A stretch of 64,000 nucleotides of DNA from Myxocyprinus asiaticus (GCF_019703515.2 NC_059373.1:11505281-11569280), one strand, 5' to 3'. Positions 1 to 13,168 are shown, counted from the stretch's first letter. Made by a program: numbers and translations. The notes: generated by a model not told the origin, from the sequence alone.

Positions 1-1569
1 CTACATGCACGACCTGGATTCTCTTCTACATTTAAACTCGTCATCCCGTCTATGCATAGCACGAGTCCCGTTTAACGTGTCACCTGCTCTATCTGCCGTG
101 TCTTTATTCGGCAGTGCATAACTACTGTCAATGCACCTCCCTGCTGCTTACGTGGCTGGTGTGGTTTTCAATTTCTGCATGGCATAAATCATCAAGAGGT
201 TTATTGTCACTACTTTAGAAAGTTTTCAAGTGTCTGTTTCATGTTGTTGCTTTGTACATGGCTCTAGTCACCTTTTCTAAGTGGTTATGTGTGGTGTGCG
301 TGTGTGTTTGTTTTTAGTGTTTTATGACTGTGGGTATGCCATGTATAACTTGTTTGGAAACAAATGTACCATAACAAAAGATTAAACCTTAATAAGGCAT
401 AGCTTTGTAAATACAGAAAAAAACCTACTGTAGTTAAAAGCACAGATAATTGCTGTAGATTCTACATTAAATTTTCAGGGAATTTGCATTCTCAAAACTG
501 CAATTTTCAGCATTTTACAGTCTTTAACAATGCATATTTTGGTTTGACAAGAGCAATAGCTCTCTCCCACAGAATAAAAAAATATTATGTTGATTTTCTC
601 TGTGGTAGTACTTCTAGTCAAGACAGTCTGTTTGGCATTTAGTTGTAGTTTCTGTTGTTTAGAAATGAGAGCACAAGAATAGGGGCCCTTGAACTGCAGG
701 GGCGCCCAGCTTTTGGAAATTTGAGGCTCATGGCTGAATTTGGAAGTTCGAAATCATGGAAGGAATTATCTGCTGGGAGTCCACTGTAGTTACATAAAGA
801 ATGAGAGAGACTACAAATCTCCAACAAGCTGAATACTGTTATACATTTCCAGTGAACTGCACACAAAAGAAGACAAAATAGGTGGTCTATGTTAATTCGA
901 TAAACAAAAATGTTTGTCTTTTTATTTATTGGTGCCAAAAAACCTTGGGACAAATTGTTATGTAATTGTTCGGTAGGTGCAGACTGTAATCAGGCACTGA
1001 GGGCAAGGAAATGTGTGTGCACTCCCAAAAACAAACCTCTCTCATGTATTTTTAACTTGACCTGGAGACTCTAGAGTGGCATAGCCTATTAGAGGGTAAA
1101 AGCGCTCCTAGAATGGATTATGGGAGTACAACTGCAGTTGCTATGTAGAAATTTGATCTCTTTGTAATCATAAGACCACAGAGAAAGAAAAGGAATGCGT
1201 GATTGTGCTGTAAAGGAAGACAAAAAGAAAAGTACACAGGAATTGAGCTACTGGTCAAGGCGAGAGTGGTTGTAAAAGGAGGGCGGGAGACTGAAAGCAG
1301 CTTAGACACTTTTACCAGCGCTCCGAGTCATGGACAGAGAGAGAAATAGAGAGGGAGGGAGAGAAAAAATAAAAAAGGACTGAAGGTGGGGGGGCAGCTC
1401 TCTCGCTCAGAGCTCACGTAGTTTGAAGAAACTTGGTTGCCGGCTACATTTAAAGCCTCTCTGCCCCCCCTCCCTGCCTCCCCCCTCCTCTCTTGCCTCC
1501 TTCACCTTTCACCTCAAGCCTTGCTCCGGTGCACGGAGCTCACGCTGACAAACACAGTCCCGGGCCCCA
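1..1569. other. 5' flank / upstream sequence of exon 1b
   Basis: No coding exon recognised. The last 250 bp are GA-rich (about 1330-1395) and then C/T-rich (about 1460-1510), and probably hold the promoter and 5' UTR of exon 1b. Short open frames here are not supported by homology or splice sites. Confidence 0.5.
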
Positions 1570-1678
1570 ATGCCGGCAAACCCTCCTGGAACCGTTTTCC
1601 CAACCCTTGTGGTTTTGGGGCATGTGGTCACCTTGATAGCAGTTTGGAGATGGATGCAGCGAAGGAAGTGCGATGAAG
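1570..1678 (+). CDS. plec: plectin alternative first exon 1b (mitochondrial-type head)
   Basis: Start ATG at 1570, 36 codons plus one base, then donor G|GTAAGAGG. The leftover G joins exon 2 as GAT (Asp), giving ...RRKCDE-DERDRVQ. The middle reads FPTLVVLGHVVTLIAVWRW, which closely matches the mammalian plectin 1b head (FPSLVVVGHVVTLAAVWHW). In mammals this hydrophobic segment anchors plectin at the mitochondrial outer membrane. A hydrophobic stretch of about 14 residues followed by a basic cluster (RWMQRRK) is visible here too. A longer open frame overlapping this exon ends in TGA at the splice site and is the wrong frame. Homology is from memory, but the match and phase are unambiguous. Confidence 0.93.
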
Positions 1679-4600
1679 GTAAGAGGAAAAATGTACATGC
1701 TAAGGGTTAGAAAAAGATCCAGAGCTCACAGTTGCAGAACAGTTGCATTACAGATCTGTTATCTGCATGCTGATAGTATTAGATGGCGTTGCTCCTGCAC
1801 ACTCTTGCTCCCTCTGTACACATGTGCCGCACATCCTCAGTTTGCATCTCCACCTCTTTCTCTCTCTTCATTTTTTCCCAGCTGTGTTGAAACTATGGGG
1901 TTAACCCTTTAAGTTCTGGATGGCACTGGATGACGTCGCAACTCTTGATGGGTTAAAGATGTGTGCAGCTGGCTGTGGCAGTGCTCATTCATTTGAAGCA
2001 CTTTGCCTTTGGATTACTATTCTAGCAACAGTTTGTAGTATAACCAGTATTTTTCTTTGTTTAAGGGCCTATTAATGGAAATATTGTATTGACAGTGAGC
2101 CATTTGTCAATGTAATTTGTATGAATGAAAGTCTTACTACAGCATAATGCGGATATACAGTTTTTCCTAGATTTAGGAGTGTCTTACTTGAATGTTGAGA
2201 ATGCAAATTGTTATTCTCAGTGTTTAGAAGGGGCCACCTGGTTTCATTTGTCCGTACAGGGTAAGCATAAGACGTGAGTTGATAAAGCTGTTCTCATCTA
2301 GTCATCTTGAATGGGCTGTTGGGACATTTTTCAGCAGGTATAAAGGCAACCGTAAACCTAACCTTCAAACCTACGTTTTATCTAGCAGTCTGTTTAAACA
2401 CAGAGGTGTGGAAAGGTAACCAGGGTCCAGGGGTGTGTTCTCTGTCACTGTCACTAAAGACAAAGGTGTTGTCTGAAATGCTGCTTGCACCAAATAACTC
2501 TTTTGGAAGCCTCAACCATTTTTTTTATTTTTTTTATTCTTTTGCTCCGACGACTTTCCCTTTGCTGGTGACTTGTTTTCATTGGCTCAAATCCCTCCTT
2601 GTTGTGTTCAGCCATAGAGATTGCTAGACTAGTTTACATAATTTCATAAAGATAACAAACAAAACTTATAGGGGAGACCGGAGCTAGTTGTCCCAAGTAA
2701 ACATCAAACATTTAACGATAAAATGTTACATTTTTGGCTGAAATTTTAAACAAGCATTTGAACCATTTTCTTAGGACAAGGGTACAGTATTTTTCATAAA
2801 TGTCAGGTCTTGTTCCATTAATATTGTCACATGTTTTATATGTTGTAATATATTTATTAATTATATTAATTATAGCTTCTGATTGTGTAAAAATATTTTT
2901 AAATTAATAAAATAGTTAAAAATGTCATAAGTAAAATAGTTATTATTTTGATATGTTAACTTTTGCCTTGTTGATGCTTCACTAATTATTTTGTGTTTCA
3001 TATTTAACTATTTATATTTAGCTGAAAAACCTATTATTGCTTACCCCCATATACAGTACTGTGACAACATGCCTCAATAACATTAACGTTTGTTAAACAA
3101 ACTGTATGTTGTTTTCCTGGGCAATAACAGTGGGAATGGTCATAACTATTTATAGCCAAGATTTTAGGGCTCTATGGAAATTGCCTTTTAAAAATGTACC
3201 CTGATAAATATTCACTGAGAAAAATTGACAACTAGCCCCTTTCTGGGAAAAAAAAAAAAGAGGAGCTACATACAGTATACAATGCATGTTATTTTTTACC
3301 ATTAGTAACTGAACAAGTATACATACCACATCAAACATGCTATGTAAATACATGCTTTGCTCATTTGTTGATGGAATTTGTTTAACTGCACTCCGCATTT
3401 TCAGCATAATTCATCATTGTCCTGTTGTTCCTCTTAATCTGTCCATCATTGACTGGGTGTGGCTCTTGGGTGTTAGATGTGTACTCAGGGCTCATTTGAC
3501 TGGTAAATGAGGGTTGTTAGCTGGAGGACAGGTTGCATTGCTCTGCAACACCTGGGCAATGCTAACTAGCTTTGCATATTCCATTGGCCTCATCCGAGAT
3601 AATCCTGAAATGTCAGTCTGCTGTGTTTTGCAGTGCATTCTTTTACTAGATGCTTTCCTCGTAATGATAAGTGGCCTAACACACAAGCTTTAGTAATTAT
3701 AGTTTGCAGTTTCTCTTTTCCTAACAGGTACTTCATTGAACTTCATTGAGTATACTGGCTTGGTTGGAGTTTCATGTGGGTGAATTCTGGTAAACGTACG
3801 AGCGGTTGCTCTTCACTACGGAAGCAGCTGATAAGGATTACACAAAAGGTTGCGTCAGTTTTCAGAGACCCTGTCTCATGCCAATTGAAACGGGGCTGGC
3901 TGCAGTCTCTTTGAACTCTGAAGGTCGCCCATTTATGAGCGTAGAGGGCATTGGCCATAGCAAAGGGTAGTTGTGTAAGAGTGCATCTAATGTCAGCTGG
4001 TTGCAAGTTAAGGGTGAGTGCTGGGAATTCACCATAGCCAGTTTAAATTAAGCACACTCTTTCTCTGCACAGCATACGATGTGTGGTTTACTTGCTAATG
4101 CTATGAGTGATATGCGTAACCTGGATACCACCAAAACACTCGCCATCATACCCGTGAGCTACACAAAGGTCTTGACTCTGTGTACTTAAAGGCACTTCAG
4201 CCATTTTGTGTGCTCTTATAATCCTCGAGTAAATATCATAGCAGAAATTATGAGCTTGATGGTGTAATAATACTGAAACCTTTGCGTATTCCAGCTAATA
4301 AAGGACTCCTTTTTTTGTATCTTATTTGTATCATTTTAAAGTACATTTGGGCTGGTCATAAGGGAGAAGTTTGATATGGAAATCCATATCAAAGTGTTTA
4401 TGTGTACGCTGAGATCATGGGGTTTATCGTTGTAGTATACTTTAAATACTGTATTTCTACATATTAGCTGTTTATTGTTTAGAGTAAGCATTTTGGTGAG
4501 GGACTTCATCTTTTTATCATGTGAAGTTGTGTTCTTTTATCTAATTTACCAATAACACCTTAATACTAACTAATGTGGTTAGTTTGAAGAATATTTCACG

Positions 4601-6290
4601 GAACTTCACAAAAATCTAAATAGTCAAATATCTGTCACAATCTCAGTTTTACATAAATTCTGATGAAAGGTTTACAGCTGGTCTGAAGAGAAACATCGTG
4701 TTTAGTTTAAAGTCAACCAGCCATAAAGCTGCCACAGAACTAACAATTTTAGTCACTGTTTTTGTTCTAATTTAAAGGAATTAAAACTAGAGCCCTGAAT
4801 AGTTGGGGAAAGTGCTTCTATCACATCTGGCTTGTCATCTGCCTACTTTGTCTTGTATGGCAACCTACTGGGAGATAGATTTGCAATTCGCTTTTTGACT
4901 AAATATTTCCACCCTTACCAACACGCAGGCTTGTTCTGACTGGGCATACTACTAGATTTACTGGACATAGGGTATCTAGGGAGGTTTTTTGTTTACTATT
5001 CAGAATAGAAATCAACACAAATGTTGTAGTCTGTATGTTGTAGAATATGATATATTTTAAAAGTGAAACTTTTGCTGTACTGACTATACTAAATCCTTAA
5101 GGTAAAAGTTGTGTTTACTTTTCCATACCCAGTGACAGGACCACAGAATACTTCAACCAAATCATGTGGTCCAGATGTAATCTGGTAGGCTACATAAAAG
5201 CAAGTGAGTCAGATTACCTGAATGTGTCGACTTTGAGGAATGTCCTCAAATGAAATTCTCATGTTGCATGACTCACAGACACACCATAACATTTATTGTC
5301 CTCCAAGATTCTCAAAGCTTTTGGTTTGAGTCAAAGTCAAGAACAGTGAGTGCTACACAACATATTGTACTGAAATAATCTTTTTATAAATGTATGCATT
5401 TTCAGTACATGATGATAATATAATCTAAAGGAAAATATGTATGCATGCAAGGTTTCATAGAATTAACTTAACCTGCCCTTCGTTATCAAGTCACATCAGT
5501 GTTATTTCAAAGCAGCTATAAAGAAAATTCCTAAATATCCCATTGAGCATGCCAAAAGGCGACACTGGCAAGAAAAAAAAAAAATCCTTAGTTTGCAAAT
5601 GCTCTGAATTGGGAGTGTAGTGAAAATCTGAATAGAACAGAATTCATCAGATTTTTAATACATCTTTCCATTTAACATGAGGTGATCTCACAACCTTTTT
5701 ACCAGCCGAACTTGTCCCACCTGTAATGACAGTGCATTTGTTTGCACCCTTATTGAAATATTGAATTACACGCATTGCAAAAGAGTCTTTGAACATCAAA
5801 GTCCCACAATGCATGATTTTCCATAATCACCTTTATTTACTTTGAGTTTTCTAATTAAGGTTTGTGTAAACTTTAAGAACATCTTCACATAAAAGCTCTT
5901 TCTGTTTGCAACATTAATTATCATTAAGATTTCCTTGTTAATTTATGACGTGACACCTGCTGTGCGTGTGAAGAACAATGGCTGGCTATATGAGGTTTTG
6001 CCATATTGCTTATGGAAAAGATGTTTCCATCTATTAAATGTTATTTTCATGAGTTTTACAAGCTGTAAAATTGAAAAACATTTCTTGAGGAAAAATATAA
6101 AAATGCACCTATTATTTTTGGGCATAATGTGTTGAAAAATAGTAATGAATCTTCTATCTTCTGTCTTTATGTAAGGGTTAACATTTAAAAGCAAACATTT
6201 ACTCTCGTTTTGCACGTTTCCAGGATGCGTTATGCAATATCTCATAAATTAAAAAGGCAGCATCATTACGCATTATAAAAAAGCTTAAAC
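1679..6290 (+). other. intron after exon 1b
   Basis: About 4.6 kb of AT-rich intron. I see no exon with matching phase, no transposase fragment and no clear repeat structure. Short open frames here lack any recognisable homology. Confidence 0.5.
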
Positions 6291-6595
6291 AGTAACAGCG
6301 ACGGATAAGGCCGTATGTCGCAAGGAATCAGATTTCAACAGCAGTCCGGGAGTTGAGTCTATCCCGGAGCTTGAACAGTAAGAGCTGAGCGCAGCTTCAA
6401 ACAAATTGCGATGGGTTGGGCCAGTATTGAAGTAAAGCTTTCACTGCTTTCCCTTTAAAACGCCCCTTAATTTTTCTCTCTGTAATGTCGAGCAGTCCCA
6501 AACAAATGAATCCAAACCTGGGCGACTCATACTGTTTGGGGAAGTAGGCTGAATTAAACTACGGAGGGAGAGCGCAGCCGTTTTATTCTGTGAAG
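6291..6595 (+). promoter_or_regulatory. putative promoter / 5' UTR of the 6596 first exon
   Basis: Sequence just upstream of the 6596 start is richer in CpG than the surrounding intron. It contains a 20-codon upstream open frame (ATG at 6486, ending TAG at 6548) before the main start. The transcription start cannot be placed from sequence. Confidence 0.35.
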
Positions 6596-6743
6596 ATGGC
6601 TGGAGCGAGAGACATGTCCACTGTAGCTGCTCCGTGTCTCCCTATATTCAGTCTGGATGTGATTTACGGACGCGGGAACTACATCCACGAGATGAGCTGC
6701 ACTGAAGTGGGGCCGCATTTATACAGCCGCATGTGTTGCGCAG
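6596..6743 (+). CDS. plec: candidate plectin alternative first exon, unassigned type
   Basis: The start ATG lies in a good context (AAGATGG). The frame runs 49 codons plus one base to a donor CAG|GTAGGT. The single leftover G is exactly the phase exon 2 needs, giving ...[15 protein letters not shown]. The encoded head (MAGARDMSTVAAP...) has several cysteines. I could not match it to mammalian heads 1, 1a, 1b, 1c, 1d or 1f. It lies between 1b and 1a, where further plectin first exons are expected. It could be a fish-specific head or a diverged version of a known one. Transcript evidence would settle it. Confidence 0.6.
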
Positions 6744-7309
6744 GTAGGTTTTTACCGTACTGGTTCAGGCGAATAGGAGGAGTTCATTCGAGGGGGCGAT
6801 AACGTGTGTGTGTGTGTTTTGCTAAAGAGGGAAGGGAGGGGGTGTCTTGTGTGTTACTGTGTAATAGGTGTACTTAAGTTACATGTTAATTGTATTATTT
6901 GGTGTTAGTGCACAAACAAATTCTAACTTTATCTAGACTTTAAGATCAAGATTTTAAAATCAAAGAAATTAGATTACATTTTATAAGAATGCAGTGTATA
7001 GGCAAAGGTAAAATATATAGGTGCTGGCACTGGTCACAATTTCAGAAATTTTTCCCCCACACGATTTTTCTAAATTTTTGATCAAATTCTGTGCTTTCAC
7101 AAAAATGAAAAACAGAATTTTTTCAATTTTCTACAATTATTATCTACGGAAGTCCTGAACCGCAAAGTGGAAAAAAAAAATTACGGTGAAAACAAATAAA
7201 AAAATAAATAAAATAAATAGTGTCTCAGTTCCTTCATGAGCTTAAGTCTTACATTTTTTTCTCTCTTCCTAAAAATCGTTTTTGTCGCTTAAAAAATAAA
7301 ATAAAAAAA

Positions 7310-7417
7310 ATTCTCTCTTCAAAATTTTTTTTTTTCTCTTCAAATGTTTTTTTCTCTCTTCAAAATTATTTTTTTCTCTCTTCAAAACATTTTTTTCTCT
7401 CTCTCTCTTCAAAAAAA
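7310..7417. repeat. T-rich minisatellite, unit about 20 bp
   Basis: At least four imperfect tandem copies of a unit like TTTTTTCTCTCTTCAAAA, with variable T and CT runs. The 79-88 residue open frame across it is only a product of this repeat. Confidence 0.75.
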
Positions 7418-7770
7418 TGTATGCGGTACCAACCTTGGCCACCAGGTGTCACTATAAGTAAGCATGTAATGTTGCTATATAGCTGAATAATACATTTATT
7501 ATTTATTTAAGGGTTTGCAAACCTTAATCAAGACAAAATCAGGTTACATATGTTTGATATGGCATTCATTGTTGTGTAACTATTTATTTTTTCCCACCTT
7601 GTGGTTCAGGGCTTCCGTAATTATCCATGCAATTTTTATGATCTCACATTACTTGAAAGATTGCATGGATAATAGTTGTACAGAAATGGAAAAAAATCTG
7701 TTTCAAATCAGCATGTCTATATAGCATGTCACATTGCAGGACTTTACTTCCGCTGCTTATGACAGCAGAT

Positions 7771-8711
7771 ATACACTCACCAGCCACTTTATTAGGTACA
7801 ACTGTACACCTACTTATTCATGTGATTATCTAATCAGCCAATCGTGTGGCAGCAGTGCAGTGCATAAAATCATGCAGATACGGATCAGGTGTTTCAGTTA
7901 ATGTTCGCATTAACAATCAGAATGGGGAAAAAATGTGATATCAGTGATTTCGACTGTGGCACGATCATTGGTGCCAGACGGGCTGGTTTGAGTATTTCTG
8001 TAACTGCTGATCTCCTTGGTTTATCAACAATGTATAGAGAATGGGGCGAAGAACAAAAAACATCCAGCAACCGGCAGTTCTGTGGACAAAAAATGGCTTG
8101 TTAATGACAGAGGTCAGAGGAGAATAGCCAGACTGGTTCAAGCTGACAGAAAGGTGACAGTAGGTGACAGTGATGCTATGTAAAAAAACATTTCTGAACA
8201 TACAACACGTCAAACATTGAGGCTGAGAGAAGTGGAACCCAAAGTGGTCTTCTACTGCTGTTGCCCATCCACCTCAATGTTTGACGTGTTGTATGTTCAG
8301 AAATGCTTTTTTGTGTTGCACCATTGTAACTTGTGGTTATTTGGTTTACTGTCACCTTCCTGTCAGCTTGGACCATTTTCACCCACAGAACTGCCACTCA
8401 ATGGATGTTTTTTTGTTTTTTGCACCATTCGGAGTAAATTCTAGCGACTGTTGTGTGTGAAAATCCCAGGAGATCAGCAGTTACAGAAATACTCAAACCA
8501 GCCCATCTGGCACCAACTATCGTGACATGGTCGAAATCACTGAGATCACATTTTTCCCCATTCTGATGTTTAATGTGAACATTAACTGAAGCTCCTGACC
8601 CATATCTGCATGGTTTTATGCATTGAACTGCTGCCACATGATTGGCTGATTAGATAATTGCATGAATAAGTAGGTGTTCAGGTGTACCTAATAAAGTGGT
8701 CGTGAATGGAT
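7771..8711. mobile_element. Tc1-like derived fold-back element (non-autonomous)
   Basis: Left end CACTCACCAGCCACTTTATT and right end ...CCTAATAAAGTGG... are inverted copies. Both arms carry the N-terminal part of a Tc1-like transposase in opposite orientation (KKCDISDFDCGTIIGARRAG on + at about 7929, the same region on - at about 8530). The centre is another inverted pair around AACATACAACACGTCAAACA. The element is thus one large palindrome with no catalytic domain. Confidence 0.8.
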
Positions 8712-9356
8712 ATACAGTAGATGTGAATAACTGTTATTTAGTGAGGCCAAAGTTTTATTTGTCAAATGTGAACACTACAAATGTGAGCAGTAGCCTACGT
8801 CTTGACAATAAAATGTCCTACAAGCTTTCGTTAAATTTGAAAACAATTAAAAAGTAAAAATCATTATTTTTTAATTACTATAAAAGTTATATAAAATAAT
8901 AAGTAGTAAAAATGAATTCAGTTTAAGAATAATACTGATTTAAATTAGTTTACATACATATTAGTAATAACACATATGAAATCTGCCTTTATGGGCTCTC
9001 TAATTATGTAGCCTATATGTTGTTCTGTTTACTATATACATATGTATATATTGTTAGAGGAACAAGTTAATTATCCCAGAAAAAGCACATCTCAGCATCT
9101 CTCCCCTTTGGAAAAGTGCGCCTCACTGGACCAAAACCGCAACGACTCTAAAAAATATTGGCGGGATGTTTCTACCTCACAGCTTCTCTGTGTTTGTGTC
9201 TGTTGCCTTGGTAACTGTGGAGCTTTCTTTTTCCACAGTTAATGCCAGTTTTATCTTTTTCTCAGTTTTATTTTGCAGTCACTATTAAAAGTCTAGTCAA
9301 TAAATCTTTTTTGGCAAATATAGGCCTAACTATTAACTTAATAAATTCTTAAGTTC

Positions 9357-9894
9357 TTAAAGAGCACCTATTATGATTTTTCAAATATTGCCTTTCATGA
9401 AGTGTTTTATATAGCTGTTTGTGAATGTAAAAAAGTCTGCAAAGTTTCAAAAATCTAAGTGCACGACAAATGGAGTTATTGACTCCCAAAAGAAAGAACA
9501 CCTGAAATGAGTCGTTAGTAATTCCAGACTTACTTCCTGTACTAACCTATGTAATTTGGTAACAAAAAACCCGCCTCTGGTCTTCATTGGCTGCTCGCGA
9601 ACAGCTTTGACCCGCCCTCAAACACTACACTAAGTGGTAGACCAATCACAACAGACTGGGACATCTGACCAATCAGAGTAGACTAGGCTCTCTAAAAGGA
9701 GGAGTTTAGAATGAATCCATTAGAACGGCTCATTGAACGAGTCGTTTTTGACACTGGGAAAAAAAAGGTAATGCTGCAATTTAAATTATGAGCAAATTAA
9801 AGTGTTTTCTGATCTTGGATGCATGTAAATCTATTGTATGAGACCTTTAAAACAAAATTAGGCACGTTTAAAAAGCATAATAGATGCTCTTTAG
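9357..9894. repeat. TTAA-flanked MITE, 'AGAGCACCTATTATG' family
   Basis: Left end TTAAAGAGCACCTATTATG and right end CATAATAGATGCTCTTTA are inverted copies about 540 bp apart. No coding capacity. A common type of fish intron repeat. Confidence 0.7.
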
Positions 9895-10407
9895 ACAAAG
9901 AATTGTCTGCTCTTAGAGCACCACTATGTGTTCAGTATCTATGCACAGTAAAATTTGACTAGTTTTTCCATGTTTTCCAAATTCTTACCATTTCTGCATC
10001 ATAAATCAGGGCCTTTTGTGTAATTGCGTGCCTGTATGTTTATGTGAGGGGGCGAAACACAAGGTTATCTCTTGTTTTGCTTGCGTTCCAGCCTCGTTTA
10101 TGAATTTACAAGTCTGGCTGAATGGAGGAGTGGTCGTTGGTGTGAACTGTTAGTACCAATCTGGTATGTTTTGCCTTAATATTTATAGTAAAGAGCAGTG
10201 TTATGTCCTATAAACATGATTTAGGATGAGTAACAGCCTGAGTGCATGTTCACAGTCAGTGCGTGCAGGCCATGAATGCATGATTGACAGTTTGGGGCCA
10301 TCAAAGATTTCAGAACTCACTCTGCTTCATCAGTCGCATCTCTTCGTGCTCTTTGAGCTAAATAATAAATACAATTTGATGTCATATTAGTTTTATCTGA
10401 ATGTTTT

Positions 10408-11051
10408 TTAAAGGAATTGTTTACCCAAAAATGAAAATTGTCTCATTTATTCACTCTCATGCCATCCCAGATGTGCATGTCTTTCTTTCTTCTGCAGAAC
10501 ACAAATTAGGATATTTAGAAGAATATTTCAGCTCTGTAGGTCCATACAATGCAAGTGAATGGGTGCCAAAATGTTGACGCTCCAAAAAGCACATAAAGGC
10601 ATCATAAATGTAATCCATACGACAGTGTTTTAATCCGTATTTTCAGAAGTGATTTGATAGGTGTGGGTGAGAAACAGATCAATATTTAAATCCTTTTTGT
10701 TTGAAATTCTTCTCCCTGCACAGTAGGGGGCAGTATGCATGAAGAATGTGAATCACCAAAAACACAAGAAGAAGGATGTAAAAGTGATCTGTTTCTCACC
10801 CACACCTGTCATATCGCTTCTGAAGACATTGATTTAACCACTGGAGTCTTATGGATTACTTTTATGGTGACTTTTGGAGCTTCAAAAATTTGACACCCAT
10901 TCACTTGCGCTGTATGGACCAAAAGAGCTGAGAAATTCTAAAAATTTTCATTTGAGTTCAGCAGAAGATAGAAAGTCATACACATCTGGGATGGCATAAG
11001 GGTGAGTAAATGATGAGAGAATTTTCATTTTTGAGTGAACTATTCCTTTAA
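10408..11051. repeat. TTAA-flanked MITE, 'GTTTACCCAAAAATGAAAATT' family
   Basis: Inverted termini of more than 60 bp (ACCCAAAAATGAAAATTGTC... versus ...GAGAATTTTCATTTTTGAGTG) with TTAA at both edges, suggesting a TTAA target duplication. Related copies lie at 26.2, 28.1, 47.8, 48.9 and 62.7 kb. Confidence 0.8.
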
Positions 11052-12937
11052 GTGACAAGAGGGAGACATTCCCTCTGTTTGATAATACAACAAACAGCAT
11101 ACAGACTGAATACTTAGGGCTTCATTTTATCAAAGCAATCATTATCTTTCTGCTCTTAGCATTGCCACAATCACCATACATATTGAGGGGGACATGTCCC
11201 CATTCAGATTGGTTGCTGATTAATATGAATGTCGTTGATCAATCTTGAATATTTGGTTGCATCCTTGGCCCTAAGGCCACTTTAAAGAAAGTAAAATGCC
11301 AGTTTGCTGCAGAATTTGGCATCACTTGCAAAAATCCATCACATTCATACTGCAACTTTGTTCATTCCGTCTTTCCTGCTATCAGCTTTACATTGAAATG
11401 AAGTATTCTAGGCATCTACCACATCACGCATAGAAGCTGAAGGAGGTGCCCAAAGTGAGTATAAGTGTGCAAGGGACTAAATGTGTATCTGGTCCATATG
11501 TTTTGTAATTGCATTCTGAACTTGCTCTGTTTGAGTGTCTGATGCCCGAAGAAGTCTTTTTTTTTTTTTTTTAAACTTGATAACTGTGCATACATGTTTT
11601 TAATATCTTACTCCCCAGAGATATTATGTGTCTTACATAAGGACTAAGGAATTAACCTAAGGGCTTACAGTCAAATTCCTCTCAAATGGCTCTAAAAAAT
11701 CTGCAGTCGATAATTTCTGCACCACTAGTGGCACCAAATGGAATTGGAAAAAGTTTACAAACTGATTTTCCAGACAATTCAGCCATTGGTCAAACAAACA
11801 GGCAGTCCCGCCTCAAACTTATGGCATTGGTGAAGCAATATTGCTATGTTGGGCTGTTCAAACAGTGCAATCTTGAAAATGCCACAGTTTTTACACTTTG
11901 TGGAAATCAACCTACGATTGACTACTTACAGTCTTTGTACATTAAGCAGGGATAGGCAAATATTTTTTAACATCGAAAAAAAATGCACACAGATGCTTTT
12001 AAACAGGTCACACCTCATGTAATCACCAAGAATATCTTTATAGATGTGTTACACAAATAGGTAGTTTTACTGTGAAGTATAACAGTTAATTGGATGTTTT
12101 ACATTTAACTCAAACCAATGATTCTCATCTTGTCTATTAGAATGTCTCCAGGCAGTCAGCATCGACCCAAGGCAGATGGGTGACAGCAGCCGGTCTCTCA
12201 AGCCCAAACAGGCCACAGCCCTGAGCTGCAATGCAAAGAATCCTCTAATCCTACCTGTGATCTGCCTGTCAGCCTTTACCTGATAGAAAGATGGATTGTC
12301 TCAGAGGTTAGGGGGCAAAAAAATTGCACCTAGCTCCAGTCACACCTGTGCACTGAGGGAAAATATTCTGAGTCCAATTCTTTCTTGCAGTCTTGGACTT
12401 GTCCATGCACACACATTTTAAAGTGACTAGTAAATCATGTCTTTCTTGTCATTTTGGCTGATATAAGGGGTTTTGTTGTTTTAGACCATAGAGATCCATG
12501 CTCATTTCATATACTGCCTCTAAGAAGTGCATTGTGTTTGGATGCATTTTTGTCCGTCTGTGGTGACTTTGGCAGGCCTGCATGTAATAGGGTCTTTGTT
12601 GGGACTTCAAGAGAATAGCTCAATATATCTGCAGGACACTGCAAATCTCAGCCTCTTAATTGAGTCATAAAAACTACAAAAGCTTTTCTGTGTGATTCCT
12701 GAAATGAGTCACATTTTCCTCCATGAGTGGGATTTCCTGGTTGGTGGATTTCCCACCCCCACACAAACAGATGGAATACCCAGACGGCAACAGACCCTAG
12801 CCTTGATTTCTCTCTGGTGCTGTGGTTGATGACTTATTTCCACTGGAGCACCACATACAGTAAAGTAATTTGCACGCCTTGCACATGTGTCAGGGTGATT
12901 TGTGCCATATTCACATGCACAGGGTGGTGGCTTCCCT

Positions 12938-13066
12938 CGTTATTGGGTATGCACAGATGTAAGCTGCAATAACCATTAGTAATAACATGCTTTTTTAGGT
13001 TATTACAAGCAAGAGGTGTCTTTTGGGATATTTGGGATTCATTGTAGAACTATGCAAGAAATGTGT
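12938..13066 (+). repeat. dispersed repeat copy 1 (pair with 15217-15326)
   Basis: Shares the order 'GGGTATGC.CAGA..TAAGCTGC...TAACC.TTAGT...' and 'GAACTATGCAA' with 15217-15326 in direct orientation. The hAT-like element at 13279-14831 lies between the two copies. Confidence 0.6.
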
Positions 13067-13167
13067 GGGTGAATCTAATTCAACCATGTCCAGGTCACGT
13101 TTTTCCTCAAAATAATAATAAAGAAATAATATTTTTCTTGAAGTAAATGAAGCCTATTTTTAGAGAT

Positions 13168-13168
13168 G

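Noticed and set aside
639..953. 104-residue antisense open frame
   Set aside because: No homology, no splice sites or start context, AT-rich intergenic sequence.
1437..1676. 79-residue open frame overlapping exon 1b
   Set aside because: It is in a different frame from the one that joins exon 2 and ends in TGA just before the donor. The 1b match is in the +1 frame.
2240..2270. GG|GTAAGC donor-like site near 2262
   Set aside because: No open frame with a start in the right phase upstream.
3960..4014. possible first exon ending in GTGAGT near 4013
   Set aside because: The short ATG frame ends in phase 0 and cannot join exon 2, which needs phase 1.
7220..7486. 88-residue F/S-rich open frame
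   Set aside because: Product of the T/CT minisatellite.
7889..8104. small gene-like open frames in 7.9-8.6, 19.1-19.5 and 22.3-22.7 kb
   Set aside because: They are fragments of Tc1-like transposase N-termini within fold-back elements, with no catalytic domain.
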